DNA from: Epiperipatus broadwayi
Lineage: Eukaryota > Onychophora > Udeonychophora > Euonychophora > Peripatidae
Assembly: GCA_028023455.1 (NCBI GenBank)
Contig: JAQFVV010006203.1
Coordinates: forward strand, 12,562,348 to 12,626,347
Direction of reading: 5' to 3'
Length of the DNA: 64,000 bases
Below the pieces are notes generated by a model. It worked only from the letters and a program-made list of their open reading frames with translations, ran no database searches and was not told the DNA's origin. Both the position numbers and the translations under genes were made by a program. The stretch's first letter is position 1, and each line of letters opens with the position of its first letter. This document shows, piece by piece, positions 35,811-47,894 of the stretch.

Positions 35811-36535
35811 ATGCTTGCTCATAACTGTTATTAAAACAGGCATAACTCTCTATATGTATTGACACTCAATGCAAGCCAGAGTAAGTAATGGATATCAGAA
35901 ATCTTGTGCATAAAATCCCCATCCAGTGCCTATCTCCATACTAGTTTCTGGCTTGTGGCCTTTGCCAGTGAGGAGCCTAGGATCTGAGACTACTACACCT
36001 AGATCTTAGGATATAATTCAATCCTCCATCAGTGACCTTTTATTTCTATTTGACTACAAAACTATGAGTCTGACATTGAAAACACTATAATATTTTCAAT
36101 CCAAGATCATTAGCTTATATAGTCATGTAGGTTTGAACTCAGTTCAGTACCTATACATCTTGGTGACTTTGGTACTTTAATAAGCATAGCCACCACTATC
36201 CTATTAGGCATGATTGGTTTTAAGCCAATAAACATCACATGATTACTATATCTTATGCTTGCTCATAACTGTTATTAAAACAGGCAAAGCTCTCTACACA
36301 TATTGTCACTCAATGCAAGCCAGTTTTCTAGTTAAATGGAGATAAAAGGTGGCTGCTGGAGGGTTGCATTAGATCCTAAGATCTAGGTGCAGTGCTCTCA
36401 GATCCAAGGCTCCTCACTGATGAGTCTGGGGATATTGGAAGAGTAGGCACTAGATGGGGATTTTAGGCACAAGCCTTCTGGCTTGCACTGAGTGGCAATA
36501 CATATAGAGAGTTTTGCCTATTTTAATAAGTGTTC
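35780..36535. repeat. Family B repeats in inverted arrangement
   Basis: ATGCTTGCTCATAACTGTTA...CACTCAATGCAAGCC occurs at about 35810-35880 and again at about 36250-36320. The family core (CTCAGATCCAAGGCTCCTCA or its complement) occurs in opposite orientations, at about 35965 (minus) and about 36395 (plus). The segment TGAACTCAGTTCAGTACC near 36130 is the module shared with family C. Confidence 0.8.
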
Positions 36536-37403
36536 AATCCATCTCATTTTGCAGAATTTGATCAGCCTCTTACTTTTTGATTCTGAATTTATTTTTTCAA
36601 TGTTTTTTTCACAATACAGATTTCCATTTTGGTGATTTTCTAAAAAAAAAAAAAAAAGTTATAATTGAGGGCATAGTTACTAAACAATTTCTAGTGCCAG
36701 GAACAGTTCAAGCATGAGAAAGAGCTAGATTTAAATAACAGCTTGCACAGTGTATGTCAATCACTTGTGGAAATATTTATCTCACTTTTAGTTAAGAAAG
36801 CAAATAATGAAACTAATAATTAACTTTAGCAAAAAAAAATGTACAAATTTTTTTTTTTTAAATATTACATGTGTATTTTTAGGATGTGAAGGAATGTCTG
36901 GAAAATGCTTAAAGCAATTTTTTTAAATAAATGAGTAATGCTTGATATATCACTATTAACATTCAGTTAAAAAAAACCTTAAAAGCAATTAAAACATATT
37001 TGCTTTAACAATAACCAATAGGTGATAATGAAATGTTATACTTTTTGTGTGTAAAAGTTTTCATTGTAAACTGAAACTGAAATTTTGTCCTTTTTTGTTT
37101 TCACATCTAAATCAATAACTATAATAATCTAGAATTCTAAATACTTACAACTTACCATAGAAACACATTAACATAAATGATCACGTGAATCCTATTATAT
37201 GATGGTTATCACTGTCAACTCAACCACTCAACTGAGCTAAAATACATAGCATGTATGAATCAATAATGCACAGATGCACAATATCAGAATTTATACTTAT
37301 TGAAAAGGAACTCAATTTTGAAATGTGGTAATTATAATTTTAGTTCTTTTTGAATTTTCAGGAGGGGATTTATCCTCCTATTCTCCCCCTTGTATAAGCC
37401 ACT
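36536..37403. other. Intronic DNA, no gene seen
   Basis: Poly-A/T-rich with no open frame of note. Nothing recognised on either strand. Confidence 0.55.
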
Positions 37404-37690
37404 GCCCAGACATATATACAATCAGGGTTCAGTTTATATTATGATAACAAATCTTCAAACTTTAATGAACAAGCTTCAATCCTCTCCACTGTCCAACTTT
37501 TCAGCCATCAATATCCTTTAAAATCTGATTATGTATATATGTATGGTAGATAGTGATCTGGACCAACTGACAAACACTGGCTCAGCATGAAATTCACATA
37601 TATGTGGTCATGTGTATTGGTAACATAAAATAGAGTGGATAGTTGTTGGGAGCTTGAAAGTCTGAGTTCAAATTCTGTCTAATTACATTA
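37404..37690. repeat. Family A copy with core inverted relative to its arm
   Basis: The core (about 37420-37535, reading GTTCAGTTTATATTATGATA to AAAATCTGATTATG) is followed by a right arm (about 37540-37690, ending CTTGAAAGTCTGAGTTCAAA). In the copies at 1665-1975 and 13630-13870 the core before the same arm runs the other way. Confidence 0.75.
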
Positions 37691-37853
37691 AATTTAGTAT
37701 AGGCAATATACTTGTATTTGAATATTTAAAATATAAAACTAATTCAGCCTTAAGCAAATGTATTATTCATTACTGGATTATTATTTTTAAAAATAGCCTT
37801 GCTGATTGCTGATTTAGGTGCACTTTTTATTTAACACAATTAAATTCTTTCAG

Positions 37854-38105
37854 TGTCCTGCCTTTGGAGTTACAGAGGCAGGATTCTCTGACTTACATTA
37901 ATTCCAGAACATATGGACCAGGTTCTGGGGGGTTATTGCACCTCATGACTTCTGGAATCTTTACAAACATTACCAAATATGGTGTTTTTTACATACACTT
38001 GATATCCACCTCACCATATATGGTGTTTTTTACAGTTCTCTGACCTTATATGATCAGCTATGCAACTCTATGACCTAACAATATTGCTACATATTCATAG
38101 TTACA
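37854..38105 (-). repeat. 3' LTR of Ty3/gypsy element
   Basis: On the minus strand the LTR starts TGTAACTATG and ends GGCAGGACA (TG...CA). It matches 41090-41357 in order and orientation. A purine-rich tract, GAGTGGGGGAAGAGTG on the minus strand (about 38110-38132), lies directly inside it and fits a polypurine tract. Confidence 0.85.
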
Positions 38106-41089
38106 TGACTATTCACTCTTCCCCCACTCTAGAAGTATAGTTCTTCACCTGATGAGCAGGAGGGTTTCTGGTTCTTGCTGGATGCTCATGGTTGTTGTTG
38201 TGCCCTGATAATGATTTCAGTGTAGTTATCTCATTTTTTGAAAAGTCTCGAACCATCAACAATTCTTTTTCTTAAGGGTTATAGATCTCCAGACTACTTG
38301 ATGCTATAGTTCCTGCTTCAACATTATTGTCCATTGCTTCTTCACTGTTTCACATTATTTACAGTTGATAGATATTATCTTCTCACCAGGTTTTTATGCT
38401 TCCAAAGTTTTATGCTCTCTTCAGTTTTAATTTCTGCCAGTTGATTCACAATATTACTTGTAATGGTTGCTTTCTCCCAAGTCTTTTTTAATTTATGGAG
38501 TGACCAAATGTTGTCACCTAATTCAAACTTTCTCCCTACCATTACTGTCTCATTAATTCTTTGTTGGGTAAGGTAACAAGATTTGACAATTTATTTCTTA
38601 TTTTTCATTGAAACAAAGTTGAGTTGTGGTTTTCTCAGTGACACTAGATGATGTACAATGTTAATGAAATGCTATTTCAAATAAGGTTTCATTTATATTT
38701 TGGGTTTTAACCTTGCTTAAGCTTTTTTCATATTTTGGATTGCCTTCTCAGCAATTCCATTTGACTTGGGGTGATACATTGGTGATCTTATAAGTGTTAT
38801 CTTCCATTTGTTAATAGAATCTTCAAATTTCTCCAAGTGAGCTCTGTGTGTATTTCTTTAAGTTTCTCAAAAGTTGCAGAGAAACAAATTCTTTTTTATA
38901 AATGGGCATTCAGTCCAATGACATGATTCCACCACTACTGAATAATAATGTTCTTTCCTTGGACAAGTGTGGTCAATATGAATTCTTTCCCAAGCTATCT
39001 CTGGCATAGACCATAAGATATATTTTTTTGGTGGTTGATCAGCTGTGATTTGACACTCTTTTCACTTTTTAATATACAGCTCAAGGTCTCTATTTATTCC
39101 TGGCCATCATATATATAGCAGTGTATCAGGATTTTAGTTCTAACTATTCCTGGATAATCCTGATGTAAGAATCTAAGTATTTCTCTGTGACCATAGCTGG
39201 GAATAAGTACTTTGTCCTCCATCAGTATACAGCCTTTTTTATGGACAGCTTCTTGCATACTTTCCACAGTCCTTCTTTATTTAAATAGAAAGAATATCTA
39301 ATGAGCCATTTGCTCCCTATCCGATTTTTAAGAATTCTGTAGCCAGAGTCTGTGTTAATCCATTCAGCTATTATTCAACTATTAATAGTTTTTGAAGGTA
39401 GCTGATCAATGTAATTTACATAGGTCTCTGTCTTAGCCAATTCAGCTTTATCTGGGCAATTAGATAATGTGTACACATGTGTTACATTTTTTCTTGTGAT
39501 TCTATATTGATTTTTTTATTATGTATCCTTATGTCTAGGAGCACAAACCATTCTCAGCCTAAGATTGGGTGAATTTCGTCATGTGTACAGTAGTAGAATT
39601 TCTTTACTTTTCTTTGTTTTTACCTTTACTTTTGTGACTCCTAGTATTCTTATGGGATTTTTGTTAGCATCCCAGGCCTTGGGGTGGGTTTCTTTAACTT
39701 TTGAGAAAATTTTTAAATTCTTAATTTGATCTCTGCTTTTCAGCCATGATACCTCTGCCCCACTATCACATTCTATAGTTAGTTATTGGTCTATAGTTAT
39801 TGGTTTGTCAACTATTTTTACATTTAGCATAATTTGATACAGTAGCAGTTTTATATAGCTATTTTCCATCACCTTACATGCAAATTTTTGGCTCAGCTTC
39901 ATATGGTGATGCCATCTTTTGGGATTATCAATTGTTTTCTACAACTTTCACTTTCTTGCTTTGTGACCAATTTTTTATGCATTGGAAATATTTAACTTGT
40001 TTTTCAGTTTTAGATTAAATTTCTGACATTTTATAAATTGTAGCTTGAAGTGGTTCTCGTCTTGTGACACTTCTGAACTCTCTTACTTGGTCAAGTAGTT
40101 GTTCATAAGCTGCTTCACATATGATTGCTTCTTCATACATTAGGTCTTTTACTCATAATAATATCTTCCTAAACTGATCATCTGCTTTCCCATATAATAG
40201 TTGTTTGAGGAGAGCTGTCTCTAAAAATTTATCTTAAAGGCACAGTTTCACCATCTCTCTTAGGCCAATGTCATAATCCTTTATTTTTCATTTTTCCATT
40301 GCCTTCTGTCTCTAAAATGTAATCCAGCAATAAACTTAGAAGGTTGAGGATTGAAGTAATGATTTGGCTTTGTTACAAGCTCATCATATTTCTGTGTCTC
40401 TGGTGAATTTTCATATGATTTGGTAGCTATCTTGGTTATCTTTTGGATTGCAAAGCAAAGTAAAGAGGCTACTTTTACAGTATGGGTAAGAGAGAAAACA
40501 GGCATTACTAACCTCATTGTAAAAATTAAAAGATTGAAGTGGAGTTGGGCTGGACATATTGCTAGAAGAGATTATAATAAATTGAAAATTGAAATCTTAA
40601 ACTGGATTCCAAGAGATTGTAAAAGACCCAGAAAGTGACAATATGTGAGATGGATGGATGAAATAAGAAAGTGTGCAGGGGTGATGTGGAGAAGAGAAAC
40701 TAAAGATCAGAGAAGATGGATTGAACTTGGAGAGACCTTCATCCTGCAGTGAATTGATAATGGTTATTGATGATGAATTTTATTCTCTAAACATACAGTG
40801 GCCAATCACTCAGATTATCTACATTAAATGCATATATATTGATTTGTGATATGACCACCATTTTTCCTTTTAGTTCAAATCCAGTTACGACTGTCACAGT
40901 TTCTATTCAGGCAATTACTTATGATTTGATTCCTATGATGACTGTGCCAATTTGCTGTGCTCTATGGGGTAGCAAGTAAATAATTGACTAACATCGAATT
41001 GAAATGGCAAGCAATTTACAAATGTACATAATCTATTTAAGGCCATTAAAATAATAATAGGCCATGGTGGCCTGCACATTATAAATCCT
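38106..41089 (-). mobile_element. Ty3/gypsy retrotransposon interior, RT/RNase H missing
   Basis: On the minus strand, from right to left, the recognisable parts are as follows. A gag-like segment includes YFNPQPSKFIAGLHFRDRRQ (frame 40517-40281) and a following capsid-like stretch to about 40130. A retropepsin-like motif, ECDSGAEVSWL, is near 39740-39775. A gypsy-type integrase H2C2 region starts with IPSYGHREILRFLHQDYPG and ends with a CxxC-like pair near 39040-39230. An SNGIAEKAIQNMKK segment carries the catalytic Glu (about 38715-38760). An integrase C-terminal segment, FELGDNIWSL, is at about 38510-38540. Stops and frame changes are frequent. Only about 350 bp separate protease and integrase, so the usual reverse transcriptase and RNase H have been deleted. 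Confidence 0.85.
40435..40790 (+). pseudogene. RTE-like LINE 3' fragment inside the gypsy element
   Basis: The plus-strand frame 40420-40638 contains KRLKWSWAGHIARRDYNK and IPRDCKRPRK, then a stop and VRWMDEIRK. It matches about 33990-34300 of the larger copy and ends near GATGATGAA. Its 5' end is truncated. It interrupts the gypsy interior close to the gag region, so it inserted after the gypsy element. Confidence 0.85.
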
Positions 41090-41379
41090 AGTCCTGCTTT
41101 AGGACTTACAAAGATAGGATTCTCTGACTTATATTAATACTAGAACATAGAGACCATGTTCTGGGGGTTTATATACCCATCAAGATTTCTGGAATCTTTA
41201 CAAACATTACTAAATATGGCATAAATATGGCATTTTTTACATACACTTGATATTTTTTACACACCTCACCATATATGGCATTTTATAATTCTCTGACTCT
41301 ATAAGGCCAGCTATGCAGCTCTTTGACCTAAAATATTGCTACACATTTATAGTTACATTGCTACACATTTATTGTTACA
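41090..41379 (-). repeat. 5' LTR of Ty3/gypsy element
   Basis: Matches 37854-38105, sharing GGATTCTCTGACTTA and TCTGGAATCTTTACAAACAT, with small internal duplications such as the repeated TTGCTACACATTTAT at the outer end. The primer-binding site next to it (41070-41089) was not identified. No 5-bp target duplication was found around the two LTRs. Confidence 0.82.
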
Positions 41380-41388
41380 GTTATTTAT

Positions 41389-41658
41389 ACAATCATTATA
41401 TATAAACAATCTTTTTTATCGAAAAAAACAACTGTCACTTCCTTTATCTCTTTTATTTACGAAGAAGATTCTAAACACTTTGGCCTGAAAGAATGAATAT
41501 TTAAATCAATTCTTAATTTATCTACAATCATTATATATAGACAATCTTTTTTATCGAAAAAAACAACTGTCACTTCTTTTATCTCTTTTATTTACGAAGA
41601 AGATTCTAAACACTTTGGCCTGAAAGAATGAATATTTAAACCAATTCTTAATTTATCT
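41389..41658. repeat. 135-bp tandem duplication
   Basis: The unit starting ACAATCATTATATATA occurs at 41389-41523 and 41524-41658 with about three differences. It directly abuts the outer edge of the gypsy LTR. Confidence 0.9.
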
Positions 41659-43690
41659 ACAATTACATGATTTTAACCTTGCTAAGTAAATAAGCACTGC
41701 AAATATTCTTATTACATATATTTGTTTGAACTGATATTGACAATGTCTAATACAGAAAACTCACAGATATGTTATATGTTGGAACTACAAAGAATAAATT
41801 GGCACCAAGATTAAAACATTTAAATGATGAAAATTCTGTAGTTTATGGTCATATGAAAAAATTTAAACAAAGATTTTAAAATAGAGCCTTTAGAAGGCAT
41901 TAGATCATATTATGAAAGAATTATAAAAAAAAAAATTAATTTATATTAATGAAAGTGTAATGAATAGAATGTTAGGTGCTTGTCTTATAGATAAAGATGC
42001 CGTTTGATGGCACTGTTTTCACACTAAAACTATAAAATATAAACATTCATGGGCCGTTGATTTCAATCATTTTGATGTGTTTTTTTGTAATGCAAAAATA
42101 AAAACAAAACAAAATCTTTTTTTTAAAATATTATTTTTTATTAACATATACAAATTAGATGATAATAATAAATGTAAAATAAAATAAACAAATTACAATT
42201 TGATTCATGTTTTTTATTTTGCTTTATTACAAAAATCAATTTTTTATCATATATTTTTTTACTGGGGTTACGGCTTTACACCTATTTTTACTTCATATAG
42301 AATGACAACAAAAAGTAAAAGTTGTTACGGTTAGGTTTAGGGTTAGTTTTAGGGTTAGATTTAGGGTTAGTTTTAGGGTTAGTTTCAGGGTTAGTTTTAG
42401 GGTTAGGTTTAGTGTTCTGTTGTTTGTAATGCTAAAATAAAAAATATCAAAATCATATTTTTGTAAATATTTTTTTTAGTAACATCTATAAAATAAATGA
42501 TAACATACTATATTCAACAAAGTATAACCGTAGTCAGGGAAAAGAAAATAAAACTTTTTTAAACAACAACAAAAATGTCTTCTTTATTTATTAATCATGT
42601 TTATAATATATGCTTTTTATGAAATTTACAAAAAACAGTGCATAATTGTACTTTTCTTACTGGATATTTTTGTGTTACCACTCTTTTTTACTTCAAAAAT
42701 ATACACTCGGTAAAATCTTGTTTGTCTCATGGAATGATATGAACAGTACATTACTTGACACATTACCTAATTGCAACTCACTTTACACATATATCTTGTC
42801 AACATTTTCCCAAATAAAACTTCAATACAGTATGATTTAAAAAGTCTGCTAATTATTACTTTACAAAATCTGAACATTTCAATACTTTAAAATTAAAAAA
42901 AATTCAAAGAAAACAACATTTCCATCCAATTCAAAAAAGAACACTCTCACCAAGCCGTAACCATTTTATAAACTGTGCAAATTTGGAAAATGTATTTGCT
43001 GCGATGCGACATACATGCTGTACTGTGACACAACATAGCAGCCTGCAAACTGTAGCACAACAAAAAAGTTGTATTATAGAAAATGTGGGTTCGAATGTGT
43101 CGGCTGCAGAAACAGTATTTTTATGTGTTTTAGCACGAAAATGGTGCCATAGAGCAGCATCTTTAGCTATACGACTAGTACTGGATGTTAATGAAGACAA
43201 AAGAGGATAATAGGTTGATTTAATTGAATAATTGTAGGTGATTACTTTAAGAAAAAGAATGTAATGAAAAGTTAAAATTGTTTGTTAGAAGAGTTTTAAG
43301 GTAAGAGATAACATTGTGAAAGAAGAATTGATTAGACATGGTATGAATCAATGCGTAAAATTTGTTGAAGCACTCCTAAGGTGGCTGGATAAAAACATAT
43401 GTTGTATTCAACCTACAATGGCACTACATGCACAATGGTTGGCCTATGGGTCTTGTGATGAGTGGGATTGTGGATAGTGTTGTTCTCAATGCATATGAAT
43501 AGATCATCATACCCAGACATTTAATCAATGACTTGATACTACACTTCCACTATGTAGTTATTTTTATAGTGGCATCAGATGAGATTATGGAAAACATAAA
43601 AAACATAATTGCAGAGTTAAAAATTGCCTTGAGACTCATCATAAACATAGTACAAAATGATATTGGTGGCAATGTTAAATATTTAAACTT
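41659..43690. other. Intronic DNA with unrecognised frames
   Basis: Apart from the TTAGGG-like tract listed separately, this holds overlapping frames on both strands at 42931-43210 (75 and 89 codons) that are less A+T-rich than their surroundings. I recognise no domain in either. The segments near 42090 and 42425 share GTAATGC(A/T)AAAATAAAAA and may be arms of one repeat. Confidence 0.4.
42333..42415 (+). repeat. Telomere-like (TTAGGG)-variant tract
   Basis: About a dozen degenerate copies of GGTTAG/TTAGGG, largely in a 12-bp pattern of TTAGGGTTAGTT. It could be an interstitial telomeric-type repeat or a minisatellite within a transposon. Confidence 0.7.
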
Positions 43691-43699
43691 AAAGATGGG

Positions 43700-44490
43700 G
43701 ATTGAGGATTAATGTTTCTATCACAAAATGCTAATCAAACCTATCAACTTAAGAGGCCACATCCACCATCTGTCAAATACACCCAACATGTACAAACTAG
43801 CAGGCCTGAAAACATTTCTGAGCAGAAACTCCAGATTGTGTATCTTTGAAGCTTTAGGGATGAGTTAATAAAAGCCATATATAACAGAAGATTAATAGAC
43901 AAGATAATCAAAGGTTTTAAAGACCCTCACCATCTTGCTGATAGGCAGAACAGAACCAGAATCTTGCTGCCATATGTTAAAAACACACACAAATCTACAA
44001 ACAATTTTTCACATACGTTACCGATCTCCCAATTTCAATAGATGCATCAACAACACTAAAGATCAACTCCCTCCAATATACACACAGCAGGCAGTGTATA
44101 AAATAGCTTGTCCAGAAAACAACTGCTGTGCTTCATATTATGGGGAGACCAGAGCTTCTGTCCACACAAGAATGCTGCAACACAAGTATGCACACAATAA
44201 GGCACTTGAAGACCCCTCTCACCCTTCCACCTTCATGCAGCACAAAGCTACAACAGGCCACCCTTGCACCTGAATAATCCTCGCATGATGTACAGGGAAT
44301 GACATGAGGTTAGGAGAAAAATCAAAGAGGCCTATTTTATGAATTTGGACGCTAACTCAATAAACAAAAGAGATATTTTTATGCCATCTCTAAAAAATGG
44401 CAAACCTGATTTGCATAATTTTGCATCTTTTATGTTAAACATTCAGTATCAGAACTGTCTACAGCTTTGAAAATGAAGGTCCTGTTTCTT
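43700..44490 (+). pseudogene. Penelope-like element fragment with GIY-YIG endonuclease remnant
   Basis: Penelope-like elements encode a reverse transcriptase joined to a GIY-YIG nuclease that nicks the target DNA. The frame 43935-44273 ends with AVYKIACPENNCCASYYGET, then RASVHTRMLQHK and STFMQHKATTGHPC. This fits the family's VYxIxC...YIGET...L..RL..H...HxxxTGH pattern. The first Tyr and the Arg/His positions are present. Upstream DNA (43740-43935) reads as a degenerate linker in broken frames, and no RT catalytic motif was found. The fragment is 5'-truncated, as is usual. Confidence 0.8.
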
Positions 44491-45225
44491 TGAAAGTGCT
44501 AACTACAGTAAGGAAATAAATTGAATTGTCAAAGCATTAGAATTAAGTGTGGAAATAATATTATCGCAAAATATCAGAACATTACATATATGTATTATGG
44601 AATATTTGTATTTATTGTTTTTTATATATTTTTTAGTTGTTCATTGATAAAGACTATAAAAGAATATAGTCAAAACGTTGGAGTATATTTTTGTACATTA
44701 TAATAATTCATATAATAAATCAAGATTTATAAAGAAGATTGTGTGTGGTTTGTTGAGTATATATTGAAATTAATGGGCTATTTTTAAAATAGAAGATTGT
44801 GTTTGTATGTTATTTAATTTATTTGGATATGCCAATTAGGGATTCTGCACTAGAGAATATTTGAATACATATTGCTACAGTTGCATGCATCTTAATCTTA
44901 AAGTATTATACATACACACACGTGCGTGCAAAGTGTTTTGTTTTATTTAATTACAATGCTCTTACTTCGAAATAGTTTCCTTTTCCTGAAACTTATGAGG
45001 TAGTCTATCTAGATATTCTACCAGTTGTGAACAATTGCATTTAGACACCTGTTATAAGTTTTAGGGTTATTTATAATATAATTTTTTTTTAGTTTTTATT
45101 ATAAAGTATTAGTATTTTTTAATCCCCTGAAATCGAAGTGATGATCCCAATCATTTATTTATATGTGCAATTTAATGGTACAAAAGCTCATTAAAGTTTA
45201 TAATTAAGTTCTAAATGTTTTTAGA
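44491..45225. other. Intronic DNA, no gene seen
   Basis: Contains a 60-codon frame (44521-44703) with hydrophobic composition and no motif. Otherwise A+T-rich. Confidence 0.5.
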
Positions 45226-45279
45226 TGGGGGGGGCTTGTCACCATTTTGACACAAAATGGTGACAAGTCGTCCCCCCTC
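45226..45279. repeat. G-run hairpin (~54 bp)
   Basis: GGGGGGGGCTTGTCACCATTTT is mirrored by AAAATGGTGACAAG...CCCCCC around a loop of a few bases. It lies about 130 bp upstream of P450 exon 2. Confidence 0.8.
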
Positions 45280-45406
45280 ATTATCATTTGATCATTAGAC
45301 AATAGAGTACTATTTATCAATAGTATTTTATTATCTGATTACTTAGCTCACTTTGGGGAAATAAAACTAATTTACAGATTTTACTTTTTTGTGACTTTTA
45401 CTTTAG

Positions 45407-45947
45407 GAATTGTTTGTTCAAGTGGAAACTCTTGGAAAAAGCAGCGAAAATTTGCTTTGTCTACTTTAAGATATTTTGGTTTTGGAAAATCAAGTTTACT
45501 TTCAAAAATTAAAACATTATTTACACATTTTAGTAGAATATTTACAGAAATACAATTTCTATTAAATGAATTAAATAGGAAAATTGGGGAACCCGTTGAT
45601 CCTCAAGGGTTATTCTACAAGTCTATCAGCAATGTAATTTTATCTTTAACTTGCAATAGAAGAATGGACTCTGATGACGAAACATATGAAAACTTATTGG
45701 AAAAAGTTACCAATATTATTAATGGAGCTCAAATGACAAGTCCAGTTAACCTTACCTTTTATACGATTTGTTTTTAAAAGTTGGCATTTATTTGCTAATG
45801 GCGTTATTGAAGTGGAAAAGTTTTTACGTCAAATTATTGAAGATCATGAAGAGCAATATAATGCTAATGACAAAAAAGATTACGTTGATGTTTATGTAGA
45901 AAAGAAATATCATAAGGAAAAATCAATTGTTAACTGAACATTTACCA
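45407..45947 (+). pseudogene. P450 pseudogene exon 2: helices C to H
   Basis: Starts after CTTTAG with phase 1 and reads GIVCSSGNSWKKQRKFALST, containing the conserved WxxxR of helix C that contacts a heme propionate. It continues through FGFGK and the DPQGLFYKSISNVILSLTC segment, typical of CYP2-clan proteins. The frame is lost around 45751-45760, and FVFKSWHLFANGVIEVEKFL resumes in another register. A TGA at 45935-45937 interrupts the segment just before the donor, A|GTAAGT at 45948. It is unusually long for one CYP2 exon, covering what are often two or three. Confidence 0.88.
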
Positions 45948-47039
45948 GTAAGTGTTTTCTTTTTTTTTAAATTATCATAATTAGGCATGAAAATTAAATT
46001 GTCTTATAGTTAAAGCTAAATTATTCTAATTTTTATTTTTAATTTTTATTTTTATTGAAATATTTTGTCTGAAATTATTTTCCACCAATCAAAACTTTGT
46101 AAACAATTAAAATAAATATATAATTAATTTTTAAAGGAAGTTAATTTATATAAAATTTAATTTAATAATCAAGTAATGACTGATACGGGATGATGGAAAT
46201 TTTGGGGTGAAAGTTTGAGTCTTGAATGAAGACTTCTATTGTTTTTTTTTACAATAATATATTTAGCAAAATTACAAAGATTTACATGGCATAGTAATTA
46301 GCACATCTGCATTTCATGGTTTGGATCTAACTGAATGGATCTAGGAAATATTTTTGGTCACAAGTACATTTAGAATTTATGTTTTCAGTGTCTATCTAGT
46401 CATTATTAGCTAGAGGGTAAAGATAATAAATTAATCTGTGTTGTTTAGATAACTGTCAATGCCCTGACTGTAAAACTAAAAATACAATCTGATACAGGCT
46501 CTATTAGTGAAGGAATGGAGCTGTATTCTTTTGGGTGATGCGGCCATGGATGATGAACCCTTGACCTATTTTTTATTTTTTTTAGACTATCAGTTAAGGT
46601 TTGTTTACAAGATTGATCATATTTTAACTCAAGTTACAGAAAAAAATTGCTAATAACTGAAGAAAAAGCCTTTGTTTATTTTTATGAGACTAAAATAATT
46701 TCAGTAGGACATTTTTTTCATGTGCCCTTCATATATTTTTGTTATGACAGTTGTTATTATTGTAGGATTGTGGCAATTGAATATGAATACTGCTTAATAA
46801 TGTGGCATCAATCAGCAAGATGACTGGATTTTTGTCTCTGAGGTTAAGACCAAGAAAGTTCATAATTTTCTTCTCATATTCTTAACAGTTCATAAGTAAA
46901 ACATAAGTTGAGTTTTCTTTAAGACAAAAAAAATATGTATGAGATTACTATACTTTTTTATATTTATAATCATGAGAAATAAAACTAAATTATAGACTTC
47001 ATTTATCAGCCAATTCTATAGAGAATTACTGACGGCAAA
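45948..47039. other. P450 intron 2, no feature recognised
   Basis: A+T-rich intronic DNA with no long frame and no recognised repeat. Confidence 0.55.
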
Positions 47040-47660
47040 CCATATTAAAAGTCTCTTAATTATGGACTCAGACTGCCATGTGATTATTATATTTTTTTTA
47101 TTTAATTACATACAATTGTAGAGATTTCAGGTGAAAACCAATGCATAAATTATCATATTAGTCTTTTCAGAAATTAGAAGAAAATATAAACATGCAATTG
47201 ATTTGAAAAATGAGTTAGTATTTTATTACCAAGGCTCACATATCAAATACAATACATTCATTATAAATAAAGAATCCAATAGACAGTAATAAAAATTTAG
47301 ACAGAATAGCAAGATTAGTTTTTTAAGGTAATGGAAGACACCAAATGCAAGGTTATGCCTCAACAAGTTCTTATTTTTATGAAGAAATAGGGAATTTTAT
47401 ATGGGTGTGTAAAATGCCTTTTGAACAAAACAAACAATGGTAAATTTAAATTCTATCATGGAAAACGTTTGAAAGATGTTCAAGGTAAATTAGAGTATAA
47501 AATTAGAAATGAGAGATGATTATAAACTTATGGAATTTTCAGAGAAAAAATCCTGCATTGTTTTTTCCTTGAAAAAATGTTAAATAGAAATGTACATCGA
47601 AGATAATCTAAATAAAAATACCAAAGAACAGGATTGGTATTAGAATAGGAATTTCTCAAA
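47040..47660 (+). pseudogene. RTE-like LINE 5' (endonuclease) fragment, highly degenerate
   Basis: Nucleotide similarity to about 31440-32120 of the main copy can be followed in order: GGACTCAGACTGCCAT, then ATTCATTATAAATAAAG, GAATAGCAAGATTA, ATGCCTCAACAAGTTCT and TGGAA...TGTTAAA. No frame survives. It is older or more damaged than the copy at 31420. Confidence 0.75.
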
Positions 47661-47894
47661 AAAGTAATATTAATGAAATAATTTTCCTAGCTATAATCAT
47701 TTTTATTTATTTATCTGGATTGAATATATACATCATATTGGTAAGCACAAATTAGTTTCATTTGTTGTGAGAATAAGAATGCTATTATAACTTCCAGAAC
47801 ATTTTCTATGTTCAAAGACTGATTTATCTATTTTATTATAATAAGTTTTCTGTGTTTGATCACAAATTGGTAGCATGTTGAACACTTTTTTAGA

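Noticed and set aside
37849-41384. 5-bp target duplication around the gypsy LTRs
   Set aside because: TTCAG on the left and GTTAT or TTGCT on the right do not agree.
42931-43210. Overlapping frames of 75 and 89 codons on opposite strands
   Set aside because: Slightly richer in G+C than the flanks, but no domain, no splice context and no way to choose a strand.
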